Shown piece by piece: positions 1 through 9,057 of a DNA stretch of 64,000 nucleotides (the stretch's first letter is position 1; each line of letters opens with the position of its first letter). The stretch covers positions 1-64,000 of the forward strand of contig NZ_JAQPOK010000090.1 in the NCBI RefSeq assembly GCF_030068445.1, given 5' to 3'. Source of the stretch: Roseofilum halophilum BLCC-M91. Lineage in GTDB: Bacteria > Cyanobacteriota > Cyanobacteriia > Cyanobacteriales > Desertifilaceae. Both the position numbers and the translations under genes were made by a program. The notes beneath the pieces are model-generated. The model was not told the origin of the DNA. It made no database searches and saw only the letters and a program-made list of their open reading frames with translations.

Positions 1-3000
1 CGAGAGCAGTAGACGCGGCGCTGGTATTTCCGGCTGTATCTGTGGCGGTAGCCGTAATATTGTGATTTCCTTCTGTTAACGTGCTGGCGGTGAGCGTCCA
101 GTCTCCTGCACCATCGGCGGTGGTTGTGCCGACTGTGCCATCCACGCTGCTAGTGAGGGTTACCGTGCTGTTGGCTTCGGCTGTGCCGGTGAAGGTGGGT
201 GTGGTGTCGTTGGTAATGTTGTCGGTGTTGGAACTGCCGGTATCGGTAGCCGCCGTCATGTCGGGAGTTGAGGGAGCCGCCGGTGCGGTGGTGTCGATGA
301 CTAGAGCTTTGTTATCAGCAAGAGACTGTCCCCCCGGAATGGTGAGGGTAACGTTGTTTGCGGTGGCATCTTGTAGGGTTGCGCCACCGGCTAGGGTTAG
401 TCCGGTTGAGTTTAAGTCTGTGCTGTTTTCTCCTGCGCCTACGGTGTAGGTGGCTGAGGCGCTGTTGGCGTTGGCAAAGGGAGTGATGGTGAGTGTGCCG
501 CCACTATCTAAATTTAAGGTAAGGTTGCCACCTGCGAGGGTGACGGCTTCGGAGAAGTTGACGGTGACGTTGACAGTGCCTCCGACTCCGAATGTGCCGT
601 CGGTGGTGGTGGAGGTGATGGAGGTTATGGTGGGGAGTGCGTCGAAGGTTTGCGCTCCGGAAGCACTAAGGGTTCCGGTTTTGCTGGCGGAGGTGAAGGT
701 GATGTCGCTGAGGGTGGGGGCGGCGATGTTGAGGGTGTTGCCCGCAGTGGCTCCGGTGGCGATGTCGGCGACGAGGAAGAGTGTGCCGGTGTTGCCACTG
801 TTGATGGTTTGGGAAAGTCCGGTAAAAGGGAGGGTGTTGCCGGAGGTAACAACGGCTTGAGTTCCCAGGGAGGTATCGTCGGCATTGCCGAAGGTGGTGT
901 CGGTGGAATAGAAGAGTTCAAAGCTGTTGGCAGTAATATCGCCTGCAACATAAGTGCCTGCGGTGGTGAAGGTTGCGCCGGTTAGTTGGGCGTTGGCGGT
1001 GGTTACGGCTAAGTCTAACTGGTATAGAGGATGGTTGGTCGTATTTGGGAGTACGCTGGCGGCGGCAATGGGTGGTGAAGAGATAGCCACATTGGGTAGT
1101 ACATTGGCTAAACCTGGCGTGATGCCTTGGAATGTAAAGTCTGTACTATTGTTATTTGTGTCTGTACCATCAGGAACTCGCGATATTCCGTGATTGGCTA
1201 CACTGGGATCGTCTTCTAATCCTACCCCGGTTCCTTCTGTATAGGGAGCGCCTGTATCTCCTTCGTAGCTGACCGTATCAATGACTGTTGCTCCTTGTAC
1301 TAGGGCGACGGCATCGGGAGCGCCATTCTGAATTAAGTTAGTATCGGGAGTCACATCCAAGTCTGTATTGGGCACATTAGCAGCATTGGCACTAATCACG
1401 TAGTAGTCACCTGCTGCGAGATTTACATTGGGTAAATCTATCGTTTGAGCAGTAGTCGCGCCACCCCCCGTACCATTAATAATCAGCACGTCAAACGGGT
1501 CGAGGTTAATGGGGGAACTGCCAATATTTTTCAGTTCAATGAATTCGGCCGTATCAGTACCCGGTTGGTCGTAGTCAATTTCGTTGATCACTAAGGGTAT
1601 GACTTGTTGTTCGTAGGCTCCGATATCGACTGTGCCGTTGGAGATGCGGGCAAAGCTGGTACCCCGTTGGTCGGTGGTAATAGTGCCGGGAACGTCGGAA
1701 TTATTACCCGCATCAAGGGCGGGACTGCCGGCAATGAGGGCATGGGTTTGGGTGATGCCGCCATTATCAGCAAGGGTGGTGTTGATGACGGTGTTGGCAG
1801 CGACTCCGGTAATGTCAGTGCCACCGAAGCCCGTGCTTCCTGTGGTATCGCCAATGATGTTGAAGCCATTGCTGACGAAGGTTCCAGATACATCTGGGTT
1901 GGAACCGGCTGTGTTGCCTGCAATGATGGTATTTGTTACATTAATTGTACCCGTAGAGAAGTTAAAAATACCACCACCAGGACCAACACCACCACCATTC
2001 CCCGAAATAGTGCTATTTGTTACGTTAACTGTGCCCGTAGAAGAGTTAAAAATACCACCACCATCAACACCAGTACCATTCCCCGAAATAGTGCTATTTA
2101 TTATATCAATTGTGCCCGTAGAAGAGTTAAAAATACCACCACCATCACCACTACTACCATTACCATCAACGATCGCCAATCCATCAATCGTAATCTCAGC
2201 CGCACTATTAAAATTAAACACTCGCGAGGCATTATTCCCGCTCACCGTGAGCGAGGCATTTCCCGGCGCTTGAATCGTGACATCATTCGCCGCATTACTG
2301 AAATAACTCAGTTCTCCCGATGTGAGGGTAATGGTATCATCGGTGGCATCGGCGAACGTCGCGCCGGTAAACGTAATCGTATCTGCACCCGGATTAGCCG
2401 CAGCATGAATCAAAGCTTGTCGCAGGGAACCCGTACCGCTATCGTTGGTATTGGTGACTTCGGTACTCAGAGCAGTAGCAGCGAGTTCGTAAGCCAAGAC
2501 TTGACTACCATGGCCGAGAAATAACTGAGACCCCCTGGCACTAGCACCTAAAAAACCTGCGCCTAATGCGCTGCCACCATTATCTAGGAGTTGATTCGTA
2601 CCAGCAGCGATGGTGTAGGTTTCCGTGGGAGTTGCGGAGATGGTGGTGGTGGGGGAGAGCATGTCCCACACATGAAGCTCGCTAGTGGTTGCAGCCATCA
2701 GGAGCTTGCGCCCACCGACTTCATGGGCGATCGCCTGATAAACTAAGTCTGTACCGGGTACGGTAATGGCTGTGTTGTTAAAGTTAACAGCCGTTGCTGT
2801 TCCCAAATCGGCATCAAAGGCAAAAATATTGTCACCTGTTGTATTACCGCCATCGCTGGCGTAAATGTAGTCGTCGCCACTGCCATGGTCGAAATAGCTA
2901 ATGCCGCGAAAGCGTCCGCCAGTCCCCACATCTTGTTGCCATTGCTGAGTTAGGGTGAAGGATGTAGGATTATTGGTTACCGACCATTTGATGATTTGGT

Positions 3001-3370
3001 CGCGATTAACATCATCATTCCCATAGATAGATGTGCCATCGGTGGTAATGGATTCGGTTTTCTCGGTTGTTGCTTGATAAGTGGTGAGATTACTCGACCA
3101 GTCATTATCGATACGCCGAATTCCTTGGGTATCGTCTCCAGTGAAGAAAATATAGCTGCCCAATTCTAGGGCGCTTTTCGCTCCATCACCAAAATTATTA
3201 TAACTGTTGACGACAACACCATCGGAGGCTCGATACTCTACTGGCCCGCCATCAATGGTTCCTGCAAAGGGGTTTCCTGCGGTGGAAAAGTTGTTATTGA
3301 GATAGTGGTTATTATTGCCAATAGGACTATTGGTCATCCATTGAGCGGTGGTATTGTCGATTAAACTCAT
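1..3370 (-). CDS. Giant surface/secreted protein, N-terminal part (3' end beyond window)
   Basis: The frame is open from an ATG at 3370 to the left edge, about 1,123 codons, so the protein is incomplete here. Residues 1-300 look like a beta-propeller-type region with no signal peptide. A beta-helix section opens with a [15 protein letters not shown]-type motif. It contains three near-identical repeats (about 81-84 nt each) around IFNSSTGT and NSTISGN, and closes with a choice-of-anchor-Q-like tail (SPALDAG, TDQRG, DIGAYE). A lamin-tail-like domain ([16 protein letters not shown]) follows. Then come beta-rich modules and a bacterial Ig-like repeat ([16 protein letters not shown]) at the edge. 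The mosaic is typical of large cyanobacterial secreted proteins exported without a Sec signal, possibly by type I secretion (inference). The ligand is unknown. Confidence 0.85.
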   Translation of the reverse strand, partial: MSLIDNTTAQWMTNSPIGNNNHYLNNNFSTAGNPFAGTIDGGPVEYRASDGVVVNSYNNFGDGAKSALELGSYIFFTGDDTQGIRRIDNDWSSNLTTYQATTEKTESITTDGTSIYGNDDVNRDQIIKWSVTNNPTSFTLTQQWQQDVGTGGRFRGISYFDHGSGDDYIYASDGGNTTGDNIFAFDADLGTATAVNFNNTAITVPGTDLVYQAIAHEVGGRKLLMAATTSELHVWDMLSPTTTISATPTETYTIAAGTNQLLDNGGSALGAGFLGASARGSQLFLGHGSQVLAYELAATALSTEVTNTNDSGTGSLRQALIHAAANPGADTITFTGATFADATDDTITLTSGELSYFSNAANDVTIQAPGNASLTVSGNNASRVFNFNSAAEITIDGLAIVDGNGSSGDGGGIFNSSTGTIDIINSTISGNGTGVDGGGIFNSSTGTVNVTNSTISGNGGGVGPGGGIFNFSTGTINVTNTIIAGNTAGSNPDVSGTFVSNGFNIIGDTTGSTGFGGTDITGVAANTVINTTLADNGGITQTHALIAGSPALDAGNNSDVPGTITTDQRGTSFARISNGTVDIGAYEQQVIPLVINEIDYDQPGTDTAEFIELKNIGSSPINLDPFDVLIINGTGGGATTAQTIDLPNVNLAAGDYYVISANAANVPNTDLDVTPDTNLIQNGAPDAVALVQGATVIDTVSYEGDTGAPYTEGTGVGLEDDPSVANHGISRVPDGTDTNNNSTDFTFQGITPGLANVLPNVAISSPPIAAASVLPNTTNHPLYQLDLAVTTANAQLTGATFTTAGTYVAGDITANSFELFYSTDTTFGNADDTSLGTQAVVTSGNTLPFTGLSQTINSGNTGTLFLVADIATGATAGNTLNIAAPTLSDITFTSASKTGTLSASGAQTFDALPTITSITSTTTDGTFGVGGTVNVTVNFSEAVTLAGGNLTLNLDSGGTLTITPFANANSASATYTVGAGENSTDLNSTGLTLAGGATLQDATANNVTLTIPGGQSLADNKALVIDTTAPAAPSTPDMTAATDTGSSNTDNITNDTTPTFTGTAEANSTVTLTSSVDGTVGTTTADGAGDWTLTASTLTEGNHNITATATDTAGNTSAASTAL
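1929..2163 (-). repeat. Triplicated beta-helix coding repeat
   Basis: Three copies of an 81-84 nt unit sit inside the giant surface protein gene. Each encodes a GGGIFN(S/F)STGT segment followed by an asparagine/threonine-rich NST-type segment. The CCCGTAG(A) core recurs at about 1950, 2034 and 2115. The spacing is a multiple of three, so the repeat adds coils to the helix without breaking the frame. Confidence 0.8.
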
Positions 3371-3480
3371 CGTTAGTTAAGTGTGAGACGGCTAATGGCA
3401 GGATGACACCTTGGGAAAACTAGGATAAGACTCCACATCAGTTTATGGGTTTTCCAGACTTACTGTTGCCACCGGAAGCT

Positions 3481-4977
3481 TCAAGATTTAGGCAAGATGC
3501 GGGATAAACCCCATTTGGCAAGCGCCCAAAAGCCGATCGCCAAACCGAAACTGAGTAAGACGGCAATGAGGAAGGGATGGGGGTACGCTCCGGGATGTTT
3601 GCTGAAAAAGGGAAACGTCATGGCTTGTTGTTTAAAGATTAATGTGGAACTAGAGGCTGCGATCGCCCCTGCACCGATCCCGATACCGATCGCCTGAATA
3701 TGGTCTTGTAGGTCTTGGTTTTGCTGCTGTAGAATGCGATCGCCTTCTGCTTGTTCGATCGCCACTAAACCGCGAATGGTGGCGATCGCCGTATCCAACA
3801 GTCGCCCACCTTCAGCTAGATAGGTGAGGTTAGCGGTGATTTGGGTTTGGAACTTGCGAAACTGGCGATCGGCTAACTTCAGCGTTGACGTTAAATTACT
3901 GTTCGTAATATTCTCAATATAGATGATTTTCTGCTCATAATTCTCCCGATGCCGATCAATCGTATTATGGAAATCTGACAAACTTCGTAAATTTTGGGAA
4001 TAGGCCAGAGAAATATCCAGCAACGTCTTTAAATTTCGCTTCAGTTGCTTCAGTTCCTCTAGAGATAAATGAGGCAGTTGATCGTCAGAAATAGTGCTAG
4101 GAAATTGCCGAATAATCTGTTCAACCTTCTGGATATGCTTCAATCCTTCCTCATATTTCACCTGACTCTCGTGATAATTCCTATGATTTTTGCGATCGTA
4201 GAAAAACAATTGTGCAAAATCAAATTGTGCCCGTTCTAATCGCGTTAGACTATCTTTGCGAAACGTCAGAAACAACCAAATCTTACCATAATAGCTATCC
4301 GGTTCCGGACTGCAAAACTCATAAACATAACCATTAAAACATCGCCAACGATTTCTTAATGGTGGTGCTTCTAGCACAGAAGGCAACCCTAAAAAACTCA
4401 GTAAACAAATTTCAGCAAATTCAGTTAAATCCTCCGGATCTTCTGTCAGTTGGGCACTCAAGATCAGGGTTTTACCCAAAAACCCCATTCTTAAACTCTG
4501 GCAAAGTTTTTGCTGCTCCAGATTATTTTTAGCGCTAACTGTCGTCCCTGTAAAAAAATGAATCGAGGGTTTGAGATCTGGTAATTCTGCCAGATCTAAT
4601 CCATCTTTACCGCTCAAATCTGGCAAATAGAACGTAAACGAGCCAATATAACTATCATCCAACCATTGGGGATAAAAAAAGCCCTTAAACGGAGGCAACC
4701 ACGCCAGAATAAAAGGCTGAATTGGACGGTTATTGTTTACCTGAGCATCCAACAGATCAAACATTCGTGTTTTGGGAGGTTCTGAGCGCCACTGCAACTG
4801 AAGCGGCGCACCTTGAGAGTCACTGGCGTGATAATCGTTTAACAGTACCTCATAATACGCTTGAATGTCTGAACGGTTGAGATAGATGCGATCGGTGTTA
4901 GTTAAACTTCCCGTTTGTAAGTGATACGTGAACAGGCGCAACGTCACCTTATAGAGTTTTGGGAATCCTTTAATCAC
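3481..4977 (-). CDS. Two-TM coiled-coil membrane protein of unknown family (paralogue of 50195-51571)
   Basis: The protein has 498 aa and a GTG start at 4977; an in-frame TAA lies just upstream, so no longer start exists. I do not recognise a named domain. Residues 1-240 look globular and beta-rich. Residues about 265-415 are helical and coiled-coil-like. The segment DTAIATIRGLVAIEQAEGDR precedes two hydrophobic stretches: a Gly/Ala/Ser-rich one ending ASSSTLIF, and one near the C-terminus (FLIAVLLSFGLAIGFWALAK). The same layout and conserved block occur in the protein at 50195-51571, so the two are distant paralogues. It lies between a DUF3419 gene and the giant surface protein on the same strand. 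A membrane-anchored sensor or effector is possible, but the function is unknown. Confidence 0.85.
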   Translation of the reverse strand: MIKGFPKLYKVTLRLFTYHLQTGSLTNTDRIYLNRSDIQAYYEVLLNDYHASDSQGAPLQLQWRSEPPKTRMFDLLDAQVNNNRPIQPFILAWLPPFKGFFYPQWLDDSYIGSFTFYLPDLSGKDGLDLAELPDLKPSIHFFTGTTVSAKNNLEQQKLCQSLRMGFLGKTLILSAQLTEDPEDLTEFAEICLLSFLGLPSVLEAPPLRNRWRCFNGYVYEFCSPEPDSYYGKIWLFLTFRKDSLTRLERAQFDFAQLFFYDRKNHRNYHESQVKYEEGLKHIQKVEQIIRQFPSTISDDQLPHLSLEELKQLKRNLKTLLDISLAYSQNLRSLSDFHNTIDRHRENYEQKIIYIENITNSNLTSTLKLADRQFRKFQTQITANLTYLAEGGRLLDTAIATIRGLVAIEQAEGDRILQQQNQDLQDHIQAIGIGIGAGAIAASSSTLIFKQQAMTFPFFSKHPGAYPHPFLIAVLLSFGLAIGFWALAKWGLSRILPKS

Positions 4978-5013
4978 GGTTTAAAGTTAAATCCAATTGA
5001 TCATCCATGGCAA

Positions 5014-5126
5014 CGATCAGAAACCGAGTTTCTGACAACATTTTTCTATCCTATCCCAGATTTTCCTAGAAACCGGGTTTCTCCCACTCTATCATCCATG
5101 GCGACGATCGAAAACCCGGTTTCTCC
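5014..5126. repeat. Short palindromic repeats around GAAACCGGGTTTC
   Basis: Three imperfect copies of the palindrome GAAACCGGGTTTC lie in the gap downstream of the DUF3419 gene. Two of them share a longer flank beginning ATCATCCATGGC. The same palindrome appears three more times at 46160-46660, so it is a dispersed intergenic repeat that can form hairpins. Confidence 0.7.
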
Positions 5127-5130
5127 CACT

Positions 5131-6240
5131 CTACAATAACTCTTCTACATGGAAGGCGCTATAGAAAAATGCTTTATCTTGATGATACAGATGGCGGGCT
5201 AAATCGGAAAGGGGTTTAATTTGACTTGACTCTTCCGGAGAACAATGGCGGGGAACTAATAAATTCCAATAGGCTAACCTGCCCCCTTTACGCCCTTTTT
5301 GAATCATTTTTTCTAGAATTTGGTGATAAGAATCTAAGGACATATATTCAAACATATCACTGAGATTGTAACGATCAATAGTCCGATCGGGTAACTGATT
5401 GAGAAAGCTTTCTACCGAACAACAGTGCCATTCTAGGCGATGGAGATTGGCGCGAATGGTGTCAAAATGTTCTGGACGGAGGGCATAGGGTAGGGCTGTG
5501 GTATGATGACCGGTTAAAATCCATTGCAAATAGGGATTATCTGCCGGGTTCAGTTGGGTTAAAGCATATTCGGTACGCTCAAAAATCCGTTCAGCAACAT
5601 TGTCCGTCACATATTGAAAAAAACTGGGGTCTCGCCCTAGGTTTCCCATCACAGTGCGAGAGAAAAAAATCCGAAACATCCATCGCCAACGCCAGCTATT
5701 CCAAACGCGATCGTAAAAGGTTTGTCGCTCCTGGAGTGTTCCCCCTTGCAAGAGTCGTTGAATCTGGTTTTTGCGATGCACTAAGGGTAAAATATAGCGG
5801 CGAAAAATCTGAAAGTAGCGCTCAAATTTACCACTATTTCCGATTCCCCGGTCAATTTCTTGGGGGTGGTTATCCCAAAATTGTTGTCCTTGAGGGGAAA
5901 GGTGGGAACGACAGCGCTGATAGAGGGTTGTTCGGGTAATGGGTTCTGGGATTTCGAGTTCACTCCCGATTAGATATAATAGCTCTGGATGACTCAAGCA
6001 CCGATAGGCTGCCACCCGCAATTCTAAACTGGCTAGTTGTGCTAAACTCAGGTCTAGGGCAATGACTCGTTGTGGGGATTGGGTTAAGAGGGCTAGGGTA
6101 TTCTCACCGGCGGAAGCGATGGATAAACAGGTATCTCCAGGTTGAATGGCTAACCCTTGCAGGAGAATATCTGCATCCTCCCAACATTGACCATAGCGAA
6201 TGTGGGAGAATTGGGCACGGGTTTCAATTTCGCTAGACAT
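5131..6240 (-). CDS. DUF3419 (BtaA-like) family protein
   Basis: The protein has 369 aa and an ATG start at 6240. The N-terminal motif YGQCWEDADILL is followed by a Rossmann-like nucleotide motif (CLSIASAGENTLALL). Both are characteristic of DUF3419, the family that includes BtaA. BtaA transfers the 3-amino-3-carboxypropyl group from S-adenosylmethionine to diacylglycerol in betaine-lipid synthesis. Near the C-terminus, DRYNLSDMFEYMS is also conserved in the family. No BtaB-like methyltransferase is adjacent, so betaine-lipid synthesis cannot be assumed, and the substrate remains open. The length is normal for the family. The gene follows tRNA-Gly on the same strand. Confidence 0.82.
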   Translation of the reverse strand: MSSEIETRAQFSHIRYGQCWEDADILLQGLAIQPGDTCLSIASAGENTLALLTQSPQRVIALDLSLAQLASLELRVAAYRCLSHPELLYLIGSELEIPEPITRTTLYQRCRSHLSPQGQQFWDNHPQEIDRGIGNSGKFERYFQIFRRYILPLVHRKNQIQRLLQGGTLQERQTFYDRVWNSWRWRWMFRIFFSRTVMGNLGRDPSFFQYVTDNVAERIFERTEYALTQLNPADNPYLQWILTGHHTTALPYALRPEHFDTIRANLHRLEWHCCSVESFLNQLPDRTIDRYNLSDMFEYMSLDSYHQILEKMIQKGRKGGRLAYWNLLVPRHCSPEESSQIKPLSDLARHLYHQDKAFFYSAFHVEELL

Positions 6241-6277
6241 GGTTTTTCCCCTATGCCAATGGGTGAGTTGTTTAGCA

Positions 6278-6348
6278 AGCGGGTAGCGGGAATCGAACCC
6301 GCATATTCAGCTTGGGAAGCTGACATTTTACCACTAAATTATACCCGC
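6278..6348 (-). tRNA. tRNA-Gly (anticodon CCC)
   Basis: A 71-nt cloverleaf is read on the minus strand. The 7-bp acceptor stem is GCGGGTA paired with TACCCGC, followed by a U discriminator, as usual for glycine tRNAs. The anticodon stem TCAGC/GCTGA encloses loop TTCCCAA, giving anticodon CCC. The T-arm GGGTTCGATTCCC is canonical. No CCA is encoded. Confidence 0.95.
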
Positions 6349-6395
6349 AACTTAAGATTAAAGTTATTTCAAATTCTAATATACCTCTAGATGGG

Positions 6396-7151
6396 CTATT
6401 TGTCAATAGTCCGATCCCGATCGGGGGTTAAAATTTCTCGTAGTTGTTGATAATAGCGGTTGGCATAGTACCAGCGAGGATTAGTTTTGAGATTGACTGA
6501 TTCGATTTTGCTGCCCAGCTCATTGACGACTCGGTTAAGATTCTGGAGTTGGGTCTGATAGTATTCCCGTTCGGCCATGAGTTGATCGATGGTGGCTTGT
6601 AATTTTTGATTGGTTTTGAGGCTCTGAGTTTGTTGCTGCCAGAGGTGTTGGCGGTCGAGGTTTAAGTGTTGGTTGTCTTGGCTGAGTCGATCGAGTTGTT
6701 GCTGTAAGTTTTCAATTTCTAAGAGGAGTTGATCGTAGCGAGTTTGGCGCAGTTGCTGTTGCCAATTTTGGGTCAGAGGGGTCGTTTCAGTTAGAGAGTC
6801 TGGGGAGGGTTCGGCAGGGATGACTTGGGGTTCGGGGCATAACCATTGAACGGCTTCCATGAGTTTGGCTGGGGTTAATTCTGCGGTTTTACCTAATGGA
6901 TGCTGCTTAAAAATACCGCCGATACATTTTGAGGCATACCAGGATTGATTGGGGCGCAAATGGCAGGTGATGTCATAGACGACGGAATAGTTAAAGGGTT
7001 GCCAATAGACTTTAAATTTAAATTTTTTCTGTTGTTGGGCCCAGGTAGCAAATTGGGGGCTACCGACTTCTATGCCGGATTCAGATTGGGCTGGGTTCTG
7101 GGCGCTGGAGCGAGGGTTAATGTGATAAGTGACGAGGGGATAGGTTTTCAT
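6396..7151 (-). CDS. Coiled-coil protein of unknown function
   Basis: The protein has 251 aa with an ATG at 7151, 28 nt downstream of the Cache-HAMP-cNMP gene. Residues 1-105 form a soluble, aromatic-rich domain I cannot assign (KFKFKVYWQPFNYSVVYD, YASKCIGGIFKQHP). After a proline-rich linker, residues about 125-225 are a Gln/Leu/Asn-rich coiled coil. The C-terminus is basic and aromatic (NPRWYYANRYYQQLREIL). It has no signal peptide or TM segment. Position and strand suggest it is the last protein gene of the sensor operon, and it could be a soluble scaffold or partner of the Cache-HAMP proteins (inference). Confidence 0.75.
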   Translation of the reverse strand: MKTYPLVTYHINPRSSAQNPAQSESGIEVGSPQFATWAQQQKKFKFKVYWQPFNYSVVYDITCHLRPNQSWYASKCIGGIFKQHPLGKTAELTPAKLMEAVQWLCPEPQVIPAEPSPDSLTETTPLTQNWQQQLRQTRYDQLLLEIENLQQQLDRLSQDNQHLNLDRQHLWQQQTQSLKTNQKLQATIDQLMAEREYYQTQLQNLNRVVNELGSKIESVNLKTNPRWYYANRYYQQLREILTPDRDRTIDK

Positions 7152-7179
7152 GGCGATCGCGGTTGGGAGCTAGAGAGAT

Positions 7180-9057
7180 TCAGAGATTAAAGAGGGTTTT
7201 CATCCGAGATTTAATTTGCTCTAAGAGGTCGGTTTCGTTTTCTTCTAGTAGGCCATATTCTGCAAGGAGTTGCTTGCGCTCTTCGAGTTCGGTTTGGTGA
7301 CGATGGAGGTCTTGGGCAATTTGTTCGGCCATTTGGGGATATTGGTGGAGGACTTTACCAAAGTTGAGGCGATTGATGGAGAAGAGGGTGGTTTCTTCGA
7401 TCGCGATCGCCGTTGCGGTGCGCGTCCCCCCCAACATCAGCGCGAGTTCTCCAAAGGATTTTCCCGTAGAGAGGGTAACTAAGGGCTTGTTGATTTTTTC
7501 AACAAAGATGCGGACGGAACCGGTGAGGATGGTATAAAACTCATCTCCGGGTTGATCTTCGCGACAGATATAATCCCCGACATGAAAGCGTTTAATCTTG
7601 CCGTTCGTGATTAACTGCCGTAACTGTTCAGAGGTTAGGTGTTGATAGTAGGGCACTTGTGCAAGAAGCTGAGGTAGATGGGGATGGTAGTCATAAACGG
7701 CGCGAATACAGGAGGCTTTTTTCTGCCATTTTTTCAAGGCGGTGAGTTCATAGGGGTTGTCTTTCGACTGGCTCACCTGGAAATTCAAGAGGTTGAGCTG
7801 TTCTTCCAAGCTTTGTTGGCGATCGCCCGTCTCTACCGCCATCTCGACAAACACTCTGGCCAATTCTCCCACTTCATCCTTACGTTCGGTTAAGCTCTCT
7901 AAGGTTTGGGGATCAAAGGACTTGGATTTAATTTGATTGGCGGCTTCACCAAATTGAAAAATCGGTTTAAGAACCCAGCGACTGACTCCTAAACCCACCC
8001 CTAGAGCCGCTAATAAAATCAAGGCTTCTAAAACCAGCGTAATCCGAGCCTGGATTTGCACTTGCTGCATAAAATCTTCTTCAGGGACGATCGCCACAAT
8101 CAGCAAATCTAGACCTAAGCGATCGCGAAAGCTTTTGACTTGGAAATAGAGTTTTTTCCTTTGCCACCGAAAAGATGAGTTGATGGTACTTTCAACTTGA
8201 GAGAAGCTGCCCAATTCATCTAACAAGCTTTGGGCGATCGCCGCGATCAACTGGTTTTCACTCTCAGCAATATTCAATCCCCCTGAACTCTCCACTGCTT
8301 CTGCAATCACTTCAGGGTTAGAGCTGGCAATCAATAACCCTTGGCGATCGATAATTAAAGCTTGTCCCGTCTTACCAATGGTTAAAGTTTGCAGAAATTC
8401 GTTAATCTGGCCAAAGAGCAGATCGACCCCCAAAACACCAACGACTTCACCTTGAGGATCTTTAACCACTTGAGCCGCAGTAATGGCTAATTCTTGGCTA
8501 TCAAAATCTCGATAGATATCACTCCAAATCGGTCGATCGGATGGCAGAGCCGCTTGATACCAAGGGCGACTTCGGGGATCGTAATTGGGAGTTCGTTGGA
8601 CAATTTGGGTTGGCTGCCCCTCTGAAGTTGTTGCATAACTCATTAATGTAGAATTGGTCGTTTTTCCCGCTCTAGTTATTCCCACTTCTCCCGATTCAAG
8701 AATGGTTGCCCCCCGAAATTCACCTTCAGGATTACTAAAATAGAGACGGGTAACCCCCTCAAACATTTGAATTTGATGCCAAAAATAAGACTCTAACCGT
8801 GTTGAATTTCCCGGATCAAGAGTACCTAACGTAATACTTTGAAGATTGAGTTGATTGATGGTATGGGGAATCGATAGATAGTCCCGAAGGTTATTTTCTA
8901 CATGAGCTGTAACGGTATTCGCAAGTTCCACAGAAACAATATTGACATTTTGTTTTGTATTTTGGAATAAAGCGATCGCAACCAATCCTACGACTAAAAT
9001 AGACGGTGCAACAATGAGGATAGGAAGACGATATTTAATAGAAAAATTTTTAATCAT
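7180..9057 (-). CDS. Cache-HAMP membrane sensor with C-terminal cyclic-nucleotide-binding domain
   Basis: The protein has 625 aa. TM1 is about residues 10-30. The periplasmic part is a double-Cache sensor (RPWYQAA at 165-170, WSDIYRDF, GVLGVDLLFGQI). TM2 is about 338-360, followed by HAMP and a short helix (to about 430). A linker with motif ALKKWQKKASCIR (440-452) matches the C-termini of the next two proteins. Residues 465-590 form a cNMP-binding domain. Its phosphate-binding cassette FGELALMLGGTRTATA (535-550) keeps the Glu and Arg that contact the nucleotide, so cAMP or cGMP binding is expected. There is no kinase, cyclase or chemoreceptor domain. The start overlaps the upstream gene by 8 nt, which suggests translational coupling. 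Confidence 0.9.
   Translation of the reverse strand: MIKNFSIKYRLPILIVAPSILVVGLVAIALFQNTKQNVNIVSVELANTVTAHVENNLRDYLSIPHTINQLNLQSITLGTLDPGNSTRLESYFWHQIQMFEGVTRLYFSNPEGEFRGATILESGEVGITRAGKTTNSTLMSYATTSEGQPTQIVQRTPNYDPRSRPWYQAALPSDRPIWSDIYRDFDSQELAITAAQVVKDPQGEVVGVLGVDLLFGQINEFLQTLTIGKTGQALIIDRQGLLIASSNPEVIAEAVESSGGLNIAESENQLIAAIAQSLLDELGSFSQVESTINSSFRWQRKKLYFQVKSFRDRLGLDLLIVAIVPEEDFMQQVQIQARITLVLEALILLAALGVGLGVSRWVLKPIFQFGEAANQIKSKSFDPQTLESLTERKDEVGELARVFVEMAVETGDRQQSLEEQLNLLNFQVSQSKDNPYELTALKKWQKKASCIRAVYDYHPHLPQLLAQVPYYQHLTSEQLRQLITNGKIKRFHVGDYICREDQPGDEFYTILTGSVRIFVEKINKPLVTLSTGKSFGELALMLGGTRTATAIAIEETTLFSINRLNFGKVLHQYPQMAEQIAQDLHRHQTELEERKQLLAEYGLLEENETDLLEQIKSRMKTLFNL

Noticed and set aside
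650-985. Glycine-rich plus-strand frame of about 110 codons
   Set aside because: It lies antisense to the giant surface protein gene, whose frame is continuous and has recognisable domains. The Gly bias reflects the Thr/Pro codons of the other strand.
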